Shown: in pieces, positions 19,469 to 27,632 of the stretch
How the letters are laid out: each line of letters begins with the position of its first letter
Numbering within the stretch: position 1 is the stretch's first letter
DNA from: Streptomyces pyxinae
Lineage (GTDB): Bacteria; Actinomycetota; Actinomycetes; Streptomycetales; Streptomycetaceae
Assembly (NCBI RefSeq): GCF_024756275.1
Contig: NZ_JANUGQ010000017.1
Location: forward strand, 1-64,000
Direction of reading: 5' to 3'
Length of the DNA: 64,000 nucleotides
Position numbers and translations under genes: made by a program
Notes under the pieces: generated by a model
Told to the model about the DNA's origin: nothing
The model's input: only the letters and a program-made list of their open reading frames with translations
The model's database searches: none

Positions 19469-19690
19469 GGGCACTCCTCGTCAGCGGAAGCGAAAGTCGG
19501 AAACGGTCGCGGTCACCCGGCCACGACTGGACTTGGCCTGCTACGAAGAGCGCGTCGATAACGGACCGCCGCACCCATCGGTGCGGCCTCCCTCGCCGAG
19601 CAACTGCAACAGTCTACGCACGCCCGGCCGTCCGCCCAAGTCGATCACCCGGACCGGTGCCGGAGCGGGGAACGGGGCGGGGAGCCGGGC

Positions 19691-19782
19691 CGCGAACGGG
19701 ACCCGGGCGGGGACGTGAACGGGACGGGAACGAGAGCGCGAACGGGACCCGAGCGGGGCCGTGAACGGGACGGAAACGGGAG
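19691..19782. repeat. 46-bp tandem duplication in the prs-rplY gap
   Basis: Units 19691-19736 and 19737-19782 both begin CGCGAACGGGACCC and end GGGA(C)GGAAACG-like, differing at about five positions. Shorter GAACGGGAC echoes flank them. The gap (19469-19905) holds no gene. Confidence 0.85.
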
Positions 19783-19798
19783 ACAGGAGCGGGGACGC

Positions 19799-19836
19799 GA
19801 GCGGGGGCCGCTCCCCGAAGGGAACGGCCCCCGCTC
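19799..19836 (-). terminator. Hairpin downstream of prs
   Basis: Arms 19799-19815 and 19820-19836 (GAGCGGGGGCCGCTCCC with its partner) pair with a single C-A mismatch around the loop CGAA. It lies 70 bases past the prs stop. No U tract. Confidence 0.75.
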
Positions 19837-19905
19837 ACGTACGGTCGGCCCGGCCTCCGGAGCCCCTCGGGTCCGCGCCGGAGCCGGGGCCGGAGTCGGA
19901 GTCGC

Positions 19906-20883
19906 TCAGCCCTGCTCCTCGAAGAGGCTGGTCACCGAACCGTCCTCGAACACCTCGCGCACGGCGCGCGCGATCGTCGGGGCGATCGACAGCACCGTGA
20001 TCTTCTCCAGCTCCAGCTCACCCGGGGTCGGCAGGGTGTTGGTCAGCACGAACTCGCTCACCTTGGAGTTCTTCAGCCGGTCGGCCGCCGGGCCGGAGAG
20101 AATGCCGTGCGTCGCCGTCACGATCACGTCCTCCGCGCCGTGCGCGAAGAGCGCGTCGGCGGCGGCGCAGATGGTGCCACCGGTGTCGATCATGTCGTCC
20201 ACCAGGACGCACACCCGGCCCTCGACCTCACCGACGACCTCGTGCACCGTCACCTGGTTGGCGACGTCCTTGTCGCGTCGCTTGTGGACGATCGCCAGCG
20301 GCGCGTCCAGCCGGTCGCACCAGCGGTCCGCGACCCGCACCCGGCCCGCGTCCGGGGAGACCACGGTCAGCTTGTTCCGGTCGACCTTGGCGCCCACGTA
20401 GTCGGCCAGCACCGGCAGCGCCGACAGGTGATCCACCGGGCCGTCGAAGAAGCCCTGGATCTGGTCGGTGTGCAGATCGACCGTGAGGATCCGGTCCGCG
20501 CCCGAGCACTTCAGCAGGTCCGCGATGAGCCGGGCCGAGATCGGCTCCCGGCCGCGGTGCTTCTTGTCCTGCCGGGCGTAGCCGTACGACGGGATGATCA
20601 CGGTGATGCTCCGCGCGGAGGCCCGCTTCAGAGCGTCGATCATGATCAGCTGCTCCATGATCCACTTGTTGATGGGAGCCGTGTGGCTCTGCATCAGGAA
20701 GCAGTCGGCGCCGCGCGCCGACTCCTGGAAGCGGACGTAGATCTCGCCGTTGGCGAAGTCGAAAGCCTTCGTCGGCACCAGGCCGACTCCCAGCTGGTGC
20801 GCGACCTCCTCGGCCAGCTCGGGGTGGGCGCGGCCGGAGAAGAGCATCAGCTTCTTCTCGCCGGTCGTCTTGATCCCGGTCAC
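19906..20883 (-). CDS. prs: Ribose-phosphate pyrophosphokinase
   Basis: A 325-residue enzyme making PRPP from ribose-5-phosphate and ATP for nucleotide, His and Trp synthesis. It has the class I pattern: LFSGRAHPELAEEVA, the ATP-binding loop YARQDKKHRGREPIS, the metal-binding DLHTDQIQGFF, and the PRPP/ribose-phosphate loop VCVLVDDMIDTGGTI. GTG 20883 follows GAGGAGACA. It lies downstream of glmU, the conserved glmU-prs order of actinobacteria and firmicutes. Confidence 0.96.
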   Translation of the reverse strand: MTGIKTTGEKKLMLFSGRAHPELAEEVAHQLGVGLVPTKAFDFANGEIYVRFQESARGADCFLMQSHTAPINKWIMEQLIMIDALKRASARSITVIIPSYGYARQDKKHRGREPISARLIADLLKCSGADRILTVDLHTDQIQGFFDGPVDHLSALPVLADYVGAKVDRNKLTVVSPDAGRVRVADRWCDRLDAPLAIVHKRRDKDVANQVTVHEVVGEVEGRVCVLVDDMIDTGGTICAAADALFAHGAEDVIVTATHGILSGPAADRLKNSKVSEFVLTNTLPTPGELELEKITVLSIAPTIARAVREVFEDGSVTSLFEEQG

Positions 20884-20992
20884 AGCACTGTCTCCTCAGA
20901 CGTGTTCCCTGGCCGCGGACCACCGACGCGCGAGCCAGCCGAATTTATGTGCATGTATCACGGTACGCCGAGAAAGGCGCGCCTGTTTCCGG

Positions 20993-22444
20993 TCAGCCCT
21001 CTCCACCGGACCGCCGCTCGGCCTCGGCGGCGGCCTGCGCCGCCGCGCTCCCCGGGCGCTTCCGGGCCACCCAACCCTCGATATTCCGCTGCTGACCACG
21101 GGCCACGGCCAGCGAACCGGCCGGCACATCCTTGGTGATCACCGAGCCGGCGGCGGTGTAGGCACCGTCCCCGACCGTGACAGGAGCCACAAACATGTTG
21201 TCCGAGCCGGTCTTGCAGTGCGACCCGATCGTGGTGTGGTGCTTGCTCTCGCCGTCGTAGTTCACGAACACGCTCGCCGCGCCGATGTTGGTGTACTCAC
21301 CGATCGTCGCGTCCCCGACGTACGACAGATGCGGCACCTTGGTGCCCTCACCGATCGACGCGTTCTTCATCTCGACGTACGTCCCCGCCTTGGCCCTGGC
21401 GCCCAGCCGGGTGCCCGGCCGGAGGTACGCGAACGGCCCCACCGACGCCGACTCGCCCACCTCGGCGCTGTCCGCCACCGTGTTGTCCACCCGCGCGCCC
21501 CGGCCCACCGTGGTGTCCCGCAGCCGCGTGTTCGGACCCACCTCGGCGTCCTCCGCGATGTGCGTCGCGCCCAGCAGCTGCGTACCCGGGTGGATCACCG
21601 CGTCCCGCTCGAACGTCACCGTCACGTCCACCAGCACCGAGGCCGGGTCCACCACCGTGACACCGGCCGTCATCGCTGCCTCCAGCAGCCGCCGGTTCAG
21701 CAGCGCCCGCGCCTCGGCCAGCTGCACCCGGTTGTTGATCCCCAGGATCTCCCGGTGGTCCGCCGCCACCGACGCGCCCACCCGGTGTCCCGCCTCGCGC
21801 AGGATCCCGAGCACATCGGTGAGGTACTCCTCGCCCTGGCTGTTGTCCGTCCGCACCTTGCCCAGCGCGTCCGCCAGCAGCTTGCCGTCGAACGCGAACA
21901 CCCCCGAGTTGATCTCCCGGATGCCGCGCTGCGCCTCGGTGGCGTCCTTGTGCTCGACGATGGCGGTCACCGCGCCGGTCGCCTCGTCCCGCACGATCCG
22001 GCCGTACCCGGTCGCGTCCGGCACCTCGGCCGTCAGCACCGTCACCGCGTTCCCGTCGGCGGAGTGCGTACCGGCCAGCGCGGCCAGCGTCCCGCCGGAC
22101 AGCAGCGGGGTGTCGCCGCACACCACGACGACCGTGCCGCCCAGCGCCCCGGCGCCCAGCTCCTCCAGCGCCATCCGCACCGCGTGCCCGGTGCCGTTCT
22201 GCTCGTACTGCACCGCGGTGCGGGTGCCCGCGTAGTGCTCGTCCAGATGCGCGGTCACCTGCTCCCGGGCGTGCCCGACGACGACGCAGAGGTGCTCCGG
22301 GTCCAGCTCGCGGGCGGCGGAGACGACATGTCCGACGAGCGACCGCCCGCAGATCTCGTGCAGGACCTTGGGGGTCTTCGACTTCATGCGGGTGCCCTCA
22401 CCCGCTGCGAGGACGACGACGGCGGCCGGGCGTGTGGCGCTCAC
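20993..22444 (-). CDS. glmU: Bifunctional GlmU (GlcN-1-P acetyltransferase/GlcNAc-1-P uridyltransferase)
   Basis: A 483-residue enzyme making UDP-GlcNAc, the entry to peptidoglycan. The N-terminal nucleotidyltransferase has VLAAGEGTRMKSKTPKVLHE and a metal/UTP-binding VVVCGDTPLLSGGTL. The C-terminal half is a left-handed beta-helix of hexapeptide repeats with acetyltransferase residues (KAGTYVEMKNASIGEGTKV, NYDGESKHHTTIGSH). The Ala/Glu/Arg-rich C-terminal tail is variable. The GTG start lies about 145 bases downstream of tRNA-Gln. Confidence 0.97.
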   Translation of the reverse strand: MSATRPAAVVVLAAGEGTRMKSKTPKVLHEICGRSLVGHVVSAARELDPEHLCVVVGHAREQVTAHLDEHYAGTRTAVQYEQNGTGHAVRMALEELGAGALGGTVVVVCGDTPLLSGGTLAALAGTHSADGNAVTVLTAEVPDATGYGRIVRDEATGAVTAIVEHKDATEAQRGIREINSGVFAFDGKLLADALGKVRTDNSQGEEYLTDVLGILREAGHRVGASVAADHREILGINNRVQLAEARALLNRRLLEAAMTAGVTVVDPASVLVDVTVTFERDAVIHPGTQLLGATHIAEDAEVGPNTRLRDTTVGRGARVDNTVADSAEVGESASVGPFAYLRPGTRLGARAKAGTYVEMKNASIGEGTKVPHLSYVGDATIGEYTNIGAASVFVNYDGESKHHTTIGSHCKTGSDNMFVAPVTVGDGAYTAAGSVITKDVPAGSLAVARGQQRNIEGWVARKRPGSAAAQAAAEAERRSGGEG

Positions 22445-22588
22445 GGGAATGCCCTTCGGCTTTCGGGTGGGGTGGACACCCGCAGGATACCTAGGGGTTT
22501 CCGAGCCGAAACGGGGGCGGGGGCCACCTGCGGGAAGGCCCGAGGCGGGCGGGGGCCTTCCGGGGGGAGCGGAGAGGTGCGCGCGCGG

Positions 22589-22660
22589 CTCCGCCGGCTG
22601 GATTCGAACCAGCGTCTCAAGGTTCCAAAGACCTGCGGGATGCCACTACCCCACGGCGGA
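22589..22660 (-). tRNA. tRNA-Gln (anticodon UUG)
   Basis: Read on the minus strand, the 7-bp acceptor stem TCCGCCG pairs perfectly with CGGCGGA. The D arm is GGGGTAGTGGCATCCC. The anticodon loop CTTTGGA carries TTG at 34-36. The T arm is GCTGG-TTCGAAT-CCAGC and the discriminator is G. The 27-43 pair at the base of the anticodon stem appears to be a C-U mismatch. CCA is not encoded. Length is 72 nt. Confidence 0.93.
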
Positions 22661-23548
22661 TCACTGCCTCAGACCATACCCGAGCCTGACTTGTGCTTCG
22701 GCGGCGATTCCGTGCCAGCTCCCTTCGATACGGCGGTAGAGGTCGGCGGCGCGCAGCACCCCGATCACCAGGCAGCCGTGATAGCCCTCGCCCACATTCT
22801 TCCGCCTGGTCTTCGGGTTGTGCTTCTTGAGCGTCGTCTTCCCGAGGGCCTCCGGACCGATTCCCGCCAGCGCGGACCAGTACCGCTCGGCGCCGGTCAC
22901 ATCGGCCGACTCGAGGATCATCACCCGGAGCCGCAGTCTTTCCCGCTCCACGCCGAGCAGATCGAGCCAGGCGAGAAAGGTGAGGACCATGTCGGGGTCG
23001 CTGTTCACGAAGACCACCGACTCGCGGCGGTCGTACGACTTGTCCTTGGCGCCCTCCGCCCAATAGAGCCCCACTCCGACGAGGAACAGCTCCCGGTCGG
23101 TCAGCCGGCCGACGGCCTCCCGGGCGGCCGCCTTCGCACGTCGGCGCTCGGCGCCCCGCACCTCCCTCTCGTGCTCCCAGCGCTTGCGACCGGCCAGACG
23201 TGCCTGTTCGTCGGGCGGACGCCGGGCGGGCTTGGGCAGGTCCCGCACCCAGAGCGAGATGGAGCTGGTCGAGCACCCCAGCTCGGCCTGGATCCGGTCG
23301 TAGGTCATGCCCTGGAGGCGCAGCTCGCGCGCCCGGGCACGGAGGTCGTCCTTGGCGTTGGGGCGCCTGGTCCAGTCCGGCGGCGGCTCGCCCTTCACCA
23401 GGCGCTGGAGGAGGTCGTGGTTGTGGACGCCCAGCCGGTCGCGGATCTGGCGCAGGCTGAGCCCCGACCGCCGGAGGGCGACGGCCTGGCTGCGCAGGCT
23501 CTCGAAATCGGCGTACTTCTCGTGAACCTTGCTGCGAACGGAGGTCAT
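22661..23548 (-). CDS. HTH protein with LAGLIDADG-like domain abutting tRNA-Gln
   Basis: A 295-residue protein. Two resolvase/MerR-like helix-turn-helix segments come first (about 20-50, LRRSGLSLRQIRDRLGVHNHDLLQRLV; and about 70-103, ARELRLQGMTYDRIQAELGCSTSSISLWVRDL). A basic helical linker follows, then a domain with FLVGVGLYWAEGAKDK..VVFVNSDPDMVLTFLAWLDLLGV. The GLYWAEG stretch resembles a single LAGLIDADG motif (helix ending in an acidic residue before Gly), so it may be a homing-endonuclease-derived DNA-binding protein. The stop codon (22661-22663) touches tRNA-Gln nucleotide 1, so both could share a transcript. Exact family and activity are uncertain. Confidence 0.75.
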   Translation of the reverse strand: MTSVRSKVHEKYADFESLRSQAVALRRSGLSLRQIRDRLGVHNHDLLQRLVKGEPPPDWTRRPNAKDDLRARARELRLQGMTYDRIQAELGCSTSSISLWVRDLPKPARRPPDEQARLAGRKRWEHEREVRGAERRRAKAAAREAVGRLTDRELFLVGVGLYWAEGAKDKSYDRRESVVFVNSDPDMVLTFLAWLDLLGVERERLRLRVMILESADVTGAERYWSALAGIGPEALGKTTLKKHNPKTRRKNVGEGYHGCLVIGVLRAADLYRRIEGSWHGIAAEAQVRLGYGLRQ

Positions 23549-23693
23549 AGAGGAGAGCTTCGGGCGGAATGCGTGATTCCTGGTCGAAATGGTGAGCGAT
23601 TCATTTGTTCGGGTGAAGAAGGGGTGCTTTCGCTGGTCAAGGGTGGGGACGTGTGCTGATCGCCCCGTTCGGAAATCGGGTGGCGGGCGACCG

Positions 23694-23699
23694 TAGGCT
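23694..23699 (+). promoter_or_regulatory. Possible -10 element giving a leaderless kinase mRNA
   Basis: TAGGCT lies 7 bases before ATG 23707. This is the spacing of leaderless streptomycete promoters, where the A of ATG is +1. The nearby GGGAGG (23700-23705) is only 1 base from the ATG, too close for a normal ribosome-binding site. No good -35 is seen. Confidence 0.35.
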
Positions 23700-23706
23700 G
23701 GGAGGC

Positions 23707-25113
23707 ATGAGCACTACGGGGGCCCATCGGGCAGCTCCGGGCCGGGAGGTCCGGGGCTGGTGGTGGTGGGAGCGGCGGCGGGGCGCCGTGCTGGATGTGA
23801 CGCTCGGGCTGCTGTCGGCGGCCGAGTGCGCGGCGGAGGGGCCGGGGTTCGCGGACGCGGCGGGGCTGCCGGTGCCGGTGGGGGTGCTGTTCGGCCTGGT
23901 GGCCGGGGCGGTCCTGGTGGTGCGGCGGCGGTGGCCGGTCCTGGTGGTGCTGGTCTCGGTGGCGATCACGCCCGCCGAGATGGGCTATCTGATGTCCTTC
24001 GTCGGCCTCTACACGCTGGCCGCCTGCGAGGTGCCCCGGCGGATCATCGGGGCGCTGGCGGGCATGTCGTTCGTCGCGTTCTTCCTGGTGACGTTCCTGC
24101 GGGTGCGGCAGGACGTGGCGTCGGCGGACCTGGATCCATGGCCCTGGTACGTCCCGGTGATGGCCCTCCTGGTGTCGCTGGGCCTGAACGCGCCGCCGCT
24201 CCTCTCCGGCCTCTACATAGGGGCCCGCCGCCGGCTGCTGGACAGTCTGCGGGAGCGGGCGGACAGCCTGGAGCAGGAGCTGTCGCTGCTGGCCGACCGG
24301 GCGGAGCAGCGGGCGCGGATGGCGCGGCAGGAGGAGCGGACCCGGATCGCCCGGGAGATGCACGACGTGGTGGCGCACCGGGTGAGCCTGATGGTGGTGC
24401 ACGCGGCGGCCCTCCAGGCGGTGGCGCTGAAGGACCCGCAGAAGGCGGCGCGGAACGCGGCGCTGGTCGGGGACATGGGCCGGCAGGCGCTGACCGAGTT
24501 GCGGGAGATGCTGGGCGTGCTGCGGACGGCGGAGCCGGAGCCGGGTGCCGGGCCGGCCGGGCCGGGTCTCCGGGCCTCCGCTCCGGCCGGCGGCCCGCCG
24601 CCGGGAGCCGGGGGAGCGGCGGCGGCCGGGGCGCCGGGGGCAGCGGGTCCCGGGCCGGTGGTGGCGGTGGCGGCGGGCCGGGCGGTTACGACCCCGACCC
24701 CGATCGACACGGCGGAGGACGGGCCGTGCCTGGACGAGCTGCCGGATCTGGTGGAGCAGTCGCGGCAGGCGGGCATGGCGGTGGAGCTGCGGGTGAGCGG
24801 TGCGGTGCGGCCGTACGCGCCGGCGGTGGAGCGGACGGCGTACCGGGTGGTGCAGGAGGCGCTGACCAACGTCCACAAGCACGCGGCCGGCGCCGCGGTG
24901 GTGGTCCGGCTGGCACACCGGGAGGCCGAGGTGGCCATGCAGGTGCAGAACGGTCCCTCGGACGGCGCGGCGGCGGACGCGGGACTGCCGAGCGGCGGCA
25001 ACGGCCTGCTCGGCATGCGGGAGCGGGTGACCGGCCTGGGCGGGGTCTTCGTGTCCGGGCCGACGGACGAGGGCGGTTTCCGGGTCTCGGCGGTGCTCCC
25101 GGTCGGCTCCTGA
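23707..25113 (+). CDS. Orphan two-component sensor histidine kinase (NarL/DesK type)
   Basis: A 468-residue protein. Several hydrophobic segments lie in about 20-175 (VGVLFGLVAGAVLVV, VLVVLVSVAI, IIGALAGMSFVAFFLVTF, VPVMALLVSLGL). A HisKA_3 dimerisation domain follows with the H-box REMH219DVVAHRVSLMVVHAAAL, then a HATPase domain (AYRVVQEALTNVHKHA; GNGLLGMRERVTGLGG at about 430-446). Between DHp and ATPase is a 60-residue Gly/Ala/Pro low-complexity insert. GTG 23653 is an alternative start. No response regulator is adjacent. The 3' end lies inside a 34-bp tandem repeat. Confidence 0.9.
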   Translation: MSTTGAHRAAPGREVRGWWWWERRRGAVLDVTLGLLSAAECAAEGPGFADAAGLPVPVGVLFGLVAGAVLVVRRRWPVLVVLVSVAITPAEMGYLMSFVGLYTLAACEVPRRIIGALAGMSFVAFFLVTFLRVRQDVASADLDPWPWYVPVMALLVSLGLNAPPLLSGLYIGARRRLLDSLRERADSLEQELSLLADRAEQRARMARQEERTRIAREMHDVVAHRVSLMVVHAAALQAVALKDPQKAARNAALVGDMGRQALTELREMLGVLRTAEPEPGAGPAGPGLRASAPAGGPPPGAGGAAAAGAPGAAGPGPVVAVAAGRAVTTPTPIDTAEDGPCLDELPDLVEQSRQAGMAVELRVSGAVRPYAPAVERTAYRVVQEALTNVHKHAAGAAVVVRLAHREAEVAMQVQNGPSDGAAADAGLPSGGNGLLGMRERVTGLGGVFVSGPTDEGGFRVSAVLPVGS

Positions 25114-25290
25114 GCCGGGACACGCGGTGCTCCGGGTCGGTTCCTGGCCTCGGGCACGCGGTGCTCCCGGTCGGTTCCTGAGCCGGGACACGCGCTGCCC
25201 CCGGCTCCCGGTCGGTTCCTGGCCTCGGGCACGCGGTCCTCCCGGTCGGCTCCTGAGCCGGGACACGCGGTGCTCCCGGTCGGCTCCGTC
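25093..25290. repeat. 34-bp minisatellite including the kinase stop codon
   Basis: Units begin at 25093, 25127, 25161, 25195 (with an 8-base insert), 25236 and 25270 (partial). The start of each is GTGCTCCCGGTCGG(C/T)T. Units 1, 3 and 5 continue TCCTGAGCCGGGACACGCG, and units 2 and 4 continue TCCTGGCCTCGGGCACGCG, so the array alternates with a 68-75 bp higher-order period. Unit 1 encodes the kinase C-terminus V-L-P-V-G-S-stop. Confidence 0.95.
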
Positions 25291-25348
25291 GGCTCCCGAG
25301 GACCGGGACCGGCCCCGTACCCCGGCGGGGAGCCCGGAGGATCCCGTA

Positions 25349-25391
25349 CCCCCTGAAATCCGGAAACCGTGAAACGGGCCGGTTCAGGGGG
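25349..25391. terminator. Nested hairpin between convergent kinase and SUKH-3 genes
   Basis: CCCCCTGAA (25349-25357) pairs with TTCAGGGGG (25383-25391). Inside, CCGG pairs with CCGG and CCGT with ACGG around GAA. It overlaps the last codons of the SUKH-3 gene, so it could end transcription from both sides. Confidence 0.5.
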
Positions 25392-25872
25392 AGGCGAGGC
25401 GGGTGGGCTGGATGCCGGTGACCAGTGCGGTGAGGGCGTGGTCGACGGTCGGCCCGAGGTACCAGTCGCCGGCGTGGTCCAGGCTGTAGACCCGGCCCCG
25501 GGCGTCGATGGCGAGCACCGCCCCGCTGTGGGTCTCCTCGCCGATCGGCGCGGTCTCGGTGTCCAGGGCACGCCCCAGGTCGGCCAGGCTGCGGGCGAGG
25601 TGGAGCCCGGCGAGCGGGTCCAGGTGCAGCGGGGCCGGGGCGATCTGGCGGCCCGGGCCCGGCGGGGTGACCCGGAGCCCGCCGAACTCGGCCCACGCCT
25701 CCACGGCGGCCGGGAAGACGCTGTGCCGGTGCCCGGCCGGTGAGGTGTGGGCGCGCAGGGTGTCGGCCCACTGCTCGGCCTGGCGCATGTCCCAGCGGCC
25801 GGGCTGCCAGCCGGCTTCGCGCAGCGCGGCGTCCACGTTGACGGGGAAGCGCGTGGTGTTGAGGTCGGGCAT
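25384..25872 (-). CDS. SUKH-3-type immunity-domain protein
   Basis: A 162-residue protein, MPDLNTTRFPVNVDAALREAGWQPGRW. The body AVEAWAEFGGLRVTPPGPG..HLDPLAGLHL, then IGEETHSGAVLAIDARGRVYSLDHAGDWYLGPTVDHALTALVTG, matches the SUKH-3 pattern (compact SMI1/KNR4-superfamily fold used as toxin-neutralising modules). It starts 11 bases after the YwqJ-like deaminase gene ends, so the two form an operon. A neutralising role against that deaminase is inferred from family and pairing. No signal or membrane segment. Confidence 0.8.
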   Translation of the reverse strand: MPDLNTTRFPVNVDAALREAGWQPGRWDMRQAEQWADTLRAHTSPAGHRHSVFPAAVEAWAEFGGLRVTPPGPGRQIAPAPLHLDPLAGLHLARSLADLGRALDTETAPIGEETHSGAVLAIDARGRVYSLDHAGDWYLGPTVDHALTALVTGIQPTRLASP

Positions 25873-25883
25873 GGGGAGCGGGG

Positions 25884-26396
25884 TCAGCCCTTCTGGGCGG
25901 TCGGGTCGACGGGGCGTACGCCGAAGTGGGCGAGGAGCGCGGCGCAGGAGCGGCAGGGGGCGGCGTAGCTGCCGTGCAGCGGGTCGCCGTCCTCGCGGAT
26001 GCGGCGGCTGGTGAGCTTGGCGTTCTTCAGGAAACGGCGGGCCTCGCCGGCGGTGAGCGGTTTTCGCCGGGCCCGTTTGGAGCGGCCGGCCTCGGCCGCG
26101 GCGAGGTGGCGGGAGAGCAGGATCGCCTCGGGACAGCGGCCGGTGAAACGTTCGCGCTGGCCGCTGGTGAGGGTGTCCAGGAAGTCCTGCACCAGCGGGT
26201 GCAGGACGGGCGGCCGTTCGCTGCGGCCGGCCGTGCAGGTGAGGGTCTCGCCGCGCACGGAGAGTGCCGCCCCGATGGTGGGCAGGATGCCGTCCCGGCG
26301 GTGGCGCGGGACGGGTGCGCGGCCGGGGTCGCTGCTGCCCCAGCTCAGTCGTGGATCGCCGGTGGCCGGTGTCGTGGCTGGTCGTGCGGTGGTCAT
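25884..26396 (-). CDS. YwqJ-related deaminase-fold protein
   Basis: A 170-residue protein. After about 60 variable residues comes LHPLVQDFLDTLTSGQRERFTGRC88PE90AILLSRHL. A basic segment follows, then the second zinc motif C148RSC151. The CxE...CxxC arrangement is that of the YwqJ-type branch of the nucleotide/nucleic-acid deaminase superfamily, normally found as toxin tips. Here it stands alone, with no signal peptide, RHS or WXG partner, so it would act inside its own cell. It is followed by SUKH-3 and is divergent from the WHH-SUKH gene (248-bp shared promoter region). Confidence 0.78.
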   Translation of the reverse strand: MTTARPATTPATGDPRLSWGSSDPGRAPVPRHRRDGILPTIGAALSVRGETLTCTAGRSERPPVLHPLVQDFLDTLTSGQRERFTGRCPEAILLSRHLAAAEAGRSKRARRKPLTAGEARRFLKNAKLTSRRIREDGDPLHGSYAAPCRSCAALLAHFGVRPVDPTAQKG

Positions 26397-26644
26397 GGTG
26401 CGGTCGTCCCCTCTTGCGCAATCCCCCCAGTTGCGTGGGACAGCCTGCCAAATGGGTGAGCGAATGGGGAAGCTGGGGCGCGGAAAGACACCGGTACGCG
26501 TATGTCGGTCATGTCGTGGTGACGGCTGGTCATCCTGGGGTGTCGCCGTTCACCGTGGTCACCGGTGCCGTGACCGGGTTCCCCCGGATGGCCCACCGCT
26601 TAGGCTGTGCGGAACCAGCGAGCACGCAGCAGGGGGCTACCGCC

Positions 26645-27625
26645 ATGACGACAGGTCGGCTCGGGCACGCCGCGCCACCGAACGCGGCCTACGCCGGGCA
26701 GGTCGTGCACTTCCCGGACCCGGTCCGGGCCGCCCGGCACCCGCACGGGGTGCGGATGGACGGCGACGGCCACCCGGACTTCTCGCCGTACGCGCGGGCC
26801 GCCGCCGAGATCGCCGAGCCGCCGGAAGGATTCGGCGTGGACGAGCTGCGGCTGACGGACTATGTCTCCGCCAACGCCGCCCTGCACGCGGCCGGCCATG
26901 AACTCTGGGACACCCTCGGCCCGGTGGCGACCCCGCACGGCTGGACCTGGCACCACGTGGCCGGCACCCGGCGGATGGAGCTGGTGCCGGTGGAGGTGAA
27001 GGCGCTGCTGCGGCACCACGCGGGCCTGACGACCACCCCGGTGGACCTGGAGAAGCGGGGCACCCGGCCGCTCCAGGAGGCGCGCCCGGCGCACTTCGCG
27101 GTGCCGAAGGGCGACCCGGCGGTCCCCGAGGCGCAGCTCCAGGGCGTCGAGGAGGACCTGGGCCACCGGCTGCCGGGGGCGTACCGCTCCTTCCTGAAGG
27201 CGGCGGGCGGCTGCGCCCCGGTGGGCGTGGCGCTCGATCCGGAGCTGGGCCTCCTGGTGGACCAGCCGTTCTTCACGGTCCGGGACCGGGCGGCGGTCAA
27301 CGACCTGGTCTATATGAACAAGTGCCTGCGGGATCATCTGACCAAGGAGTACCTCGGCGTCGCCTTTGTGCAGGGCGGGGTGCTGGCGGTCCGGGTGCGG
27401 GGCACGGACGCCGGTTCGGTGTGGTTCTGCGCCTACGACGACGCCCGGGACCGGGACGGCTGGTCGGTGGCGGAGCGGGCGGAGCGGCTGCTGCTGCCCT
27501 GCGGCGCCGACTTCGACGCGTTCCTCGGGCGGCTGGCGGGCAGTCCGCCCGAGCTGGAGACGGTGGCGAATCTGATGGTGGACGGTGGCTTCGCGCGGGC
27601 CGTTCCGGTGACGGGTGAGGAGTGA
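26645..27625 (+). CDS. WHH-type HNH nuclease domain fused to a SUKH (SMI1/KNR4) domain
   Basis: The protein has 326 residues. N-terminal residues about 35-125 read HGVRMDGDGHPDFSPYA, then SANAALHAAG, then GWTW102H103H104 and MELVPVEVKALLRHHAG. That is the order of the WHH clade of HNH/Endonuclease VII toxins (DFSPYA, WHH, LVP..H..H). Residues about 155-310 form a SUKH domain (AVPEAQLQGVEEDLGHRLPGAYRSFLKAAGG). Toxin-type and immunity-type modules are thus in one polypeptide, and the key nuclease residues look intact. ATG 26645 has AGGGGG at 26631-26636. The next gene starts 7 bases downstream. No export signal. Confidence 0.8.
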   Translation: MTTGRLGHAAPPNAAYAGQVVHFPDPVRAARHPHGVRMDGDGHPDFSPYARAAAEIAEPPEGFGVDELRLTDYVSANAALHAAGHELWDTLGPVATPHGWTWHHVAGTRRMELVPVEVKALLRHHAGLTTTPVDLEKRGTRPLQEARPAHFAVPKGDPAVPEAQLQGVEEDLGHRLPGAYRSFLKAAGGCAPVGVALDPELGLLVDQPFFTVRDRAAVNDLVYMNKCLRDHLTKEYLGVAFVQGGVLAVRVRGTDAGSVWFCAYDDARDRDGWSVAERAERLLLPCGADFDAFLGRLAGSPPELETVANLMVDGGFARAVPVTGEE

Positions 27626-27632
27626 CGGCCCG

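Noticed and set aside
22589..23548. An integrated element at tRNA-Gln
   Set aside because: No integrase, att duplication or composition change is seen next to the tRNA. The neighbouring gene looks resident.
25127..25372. Short plus-strand frame over the 34-bp repeats
   Set aside because: It merely reads through duplicated non-coding units in another frame.
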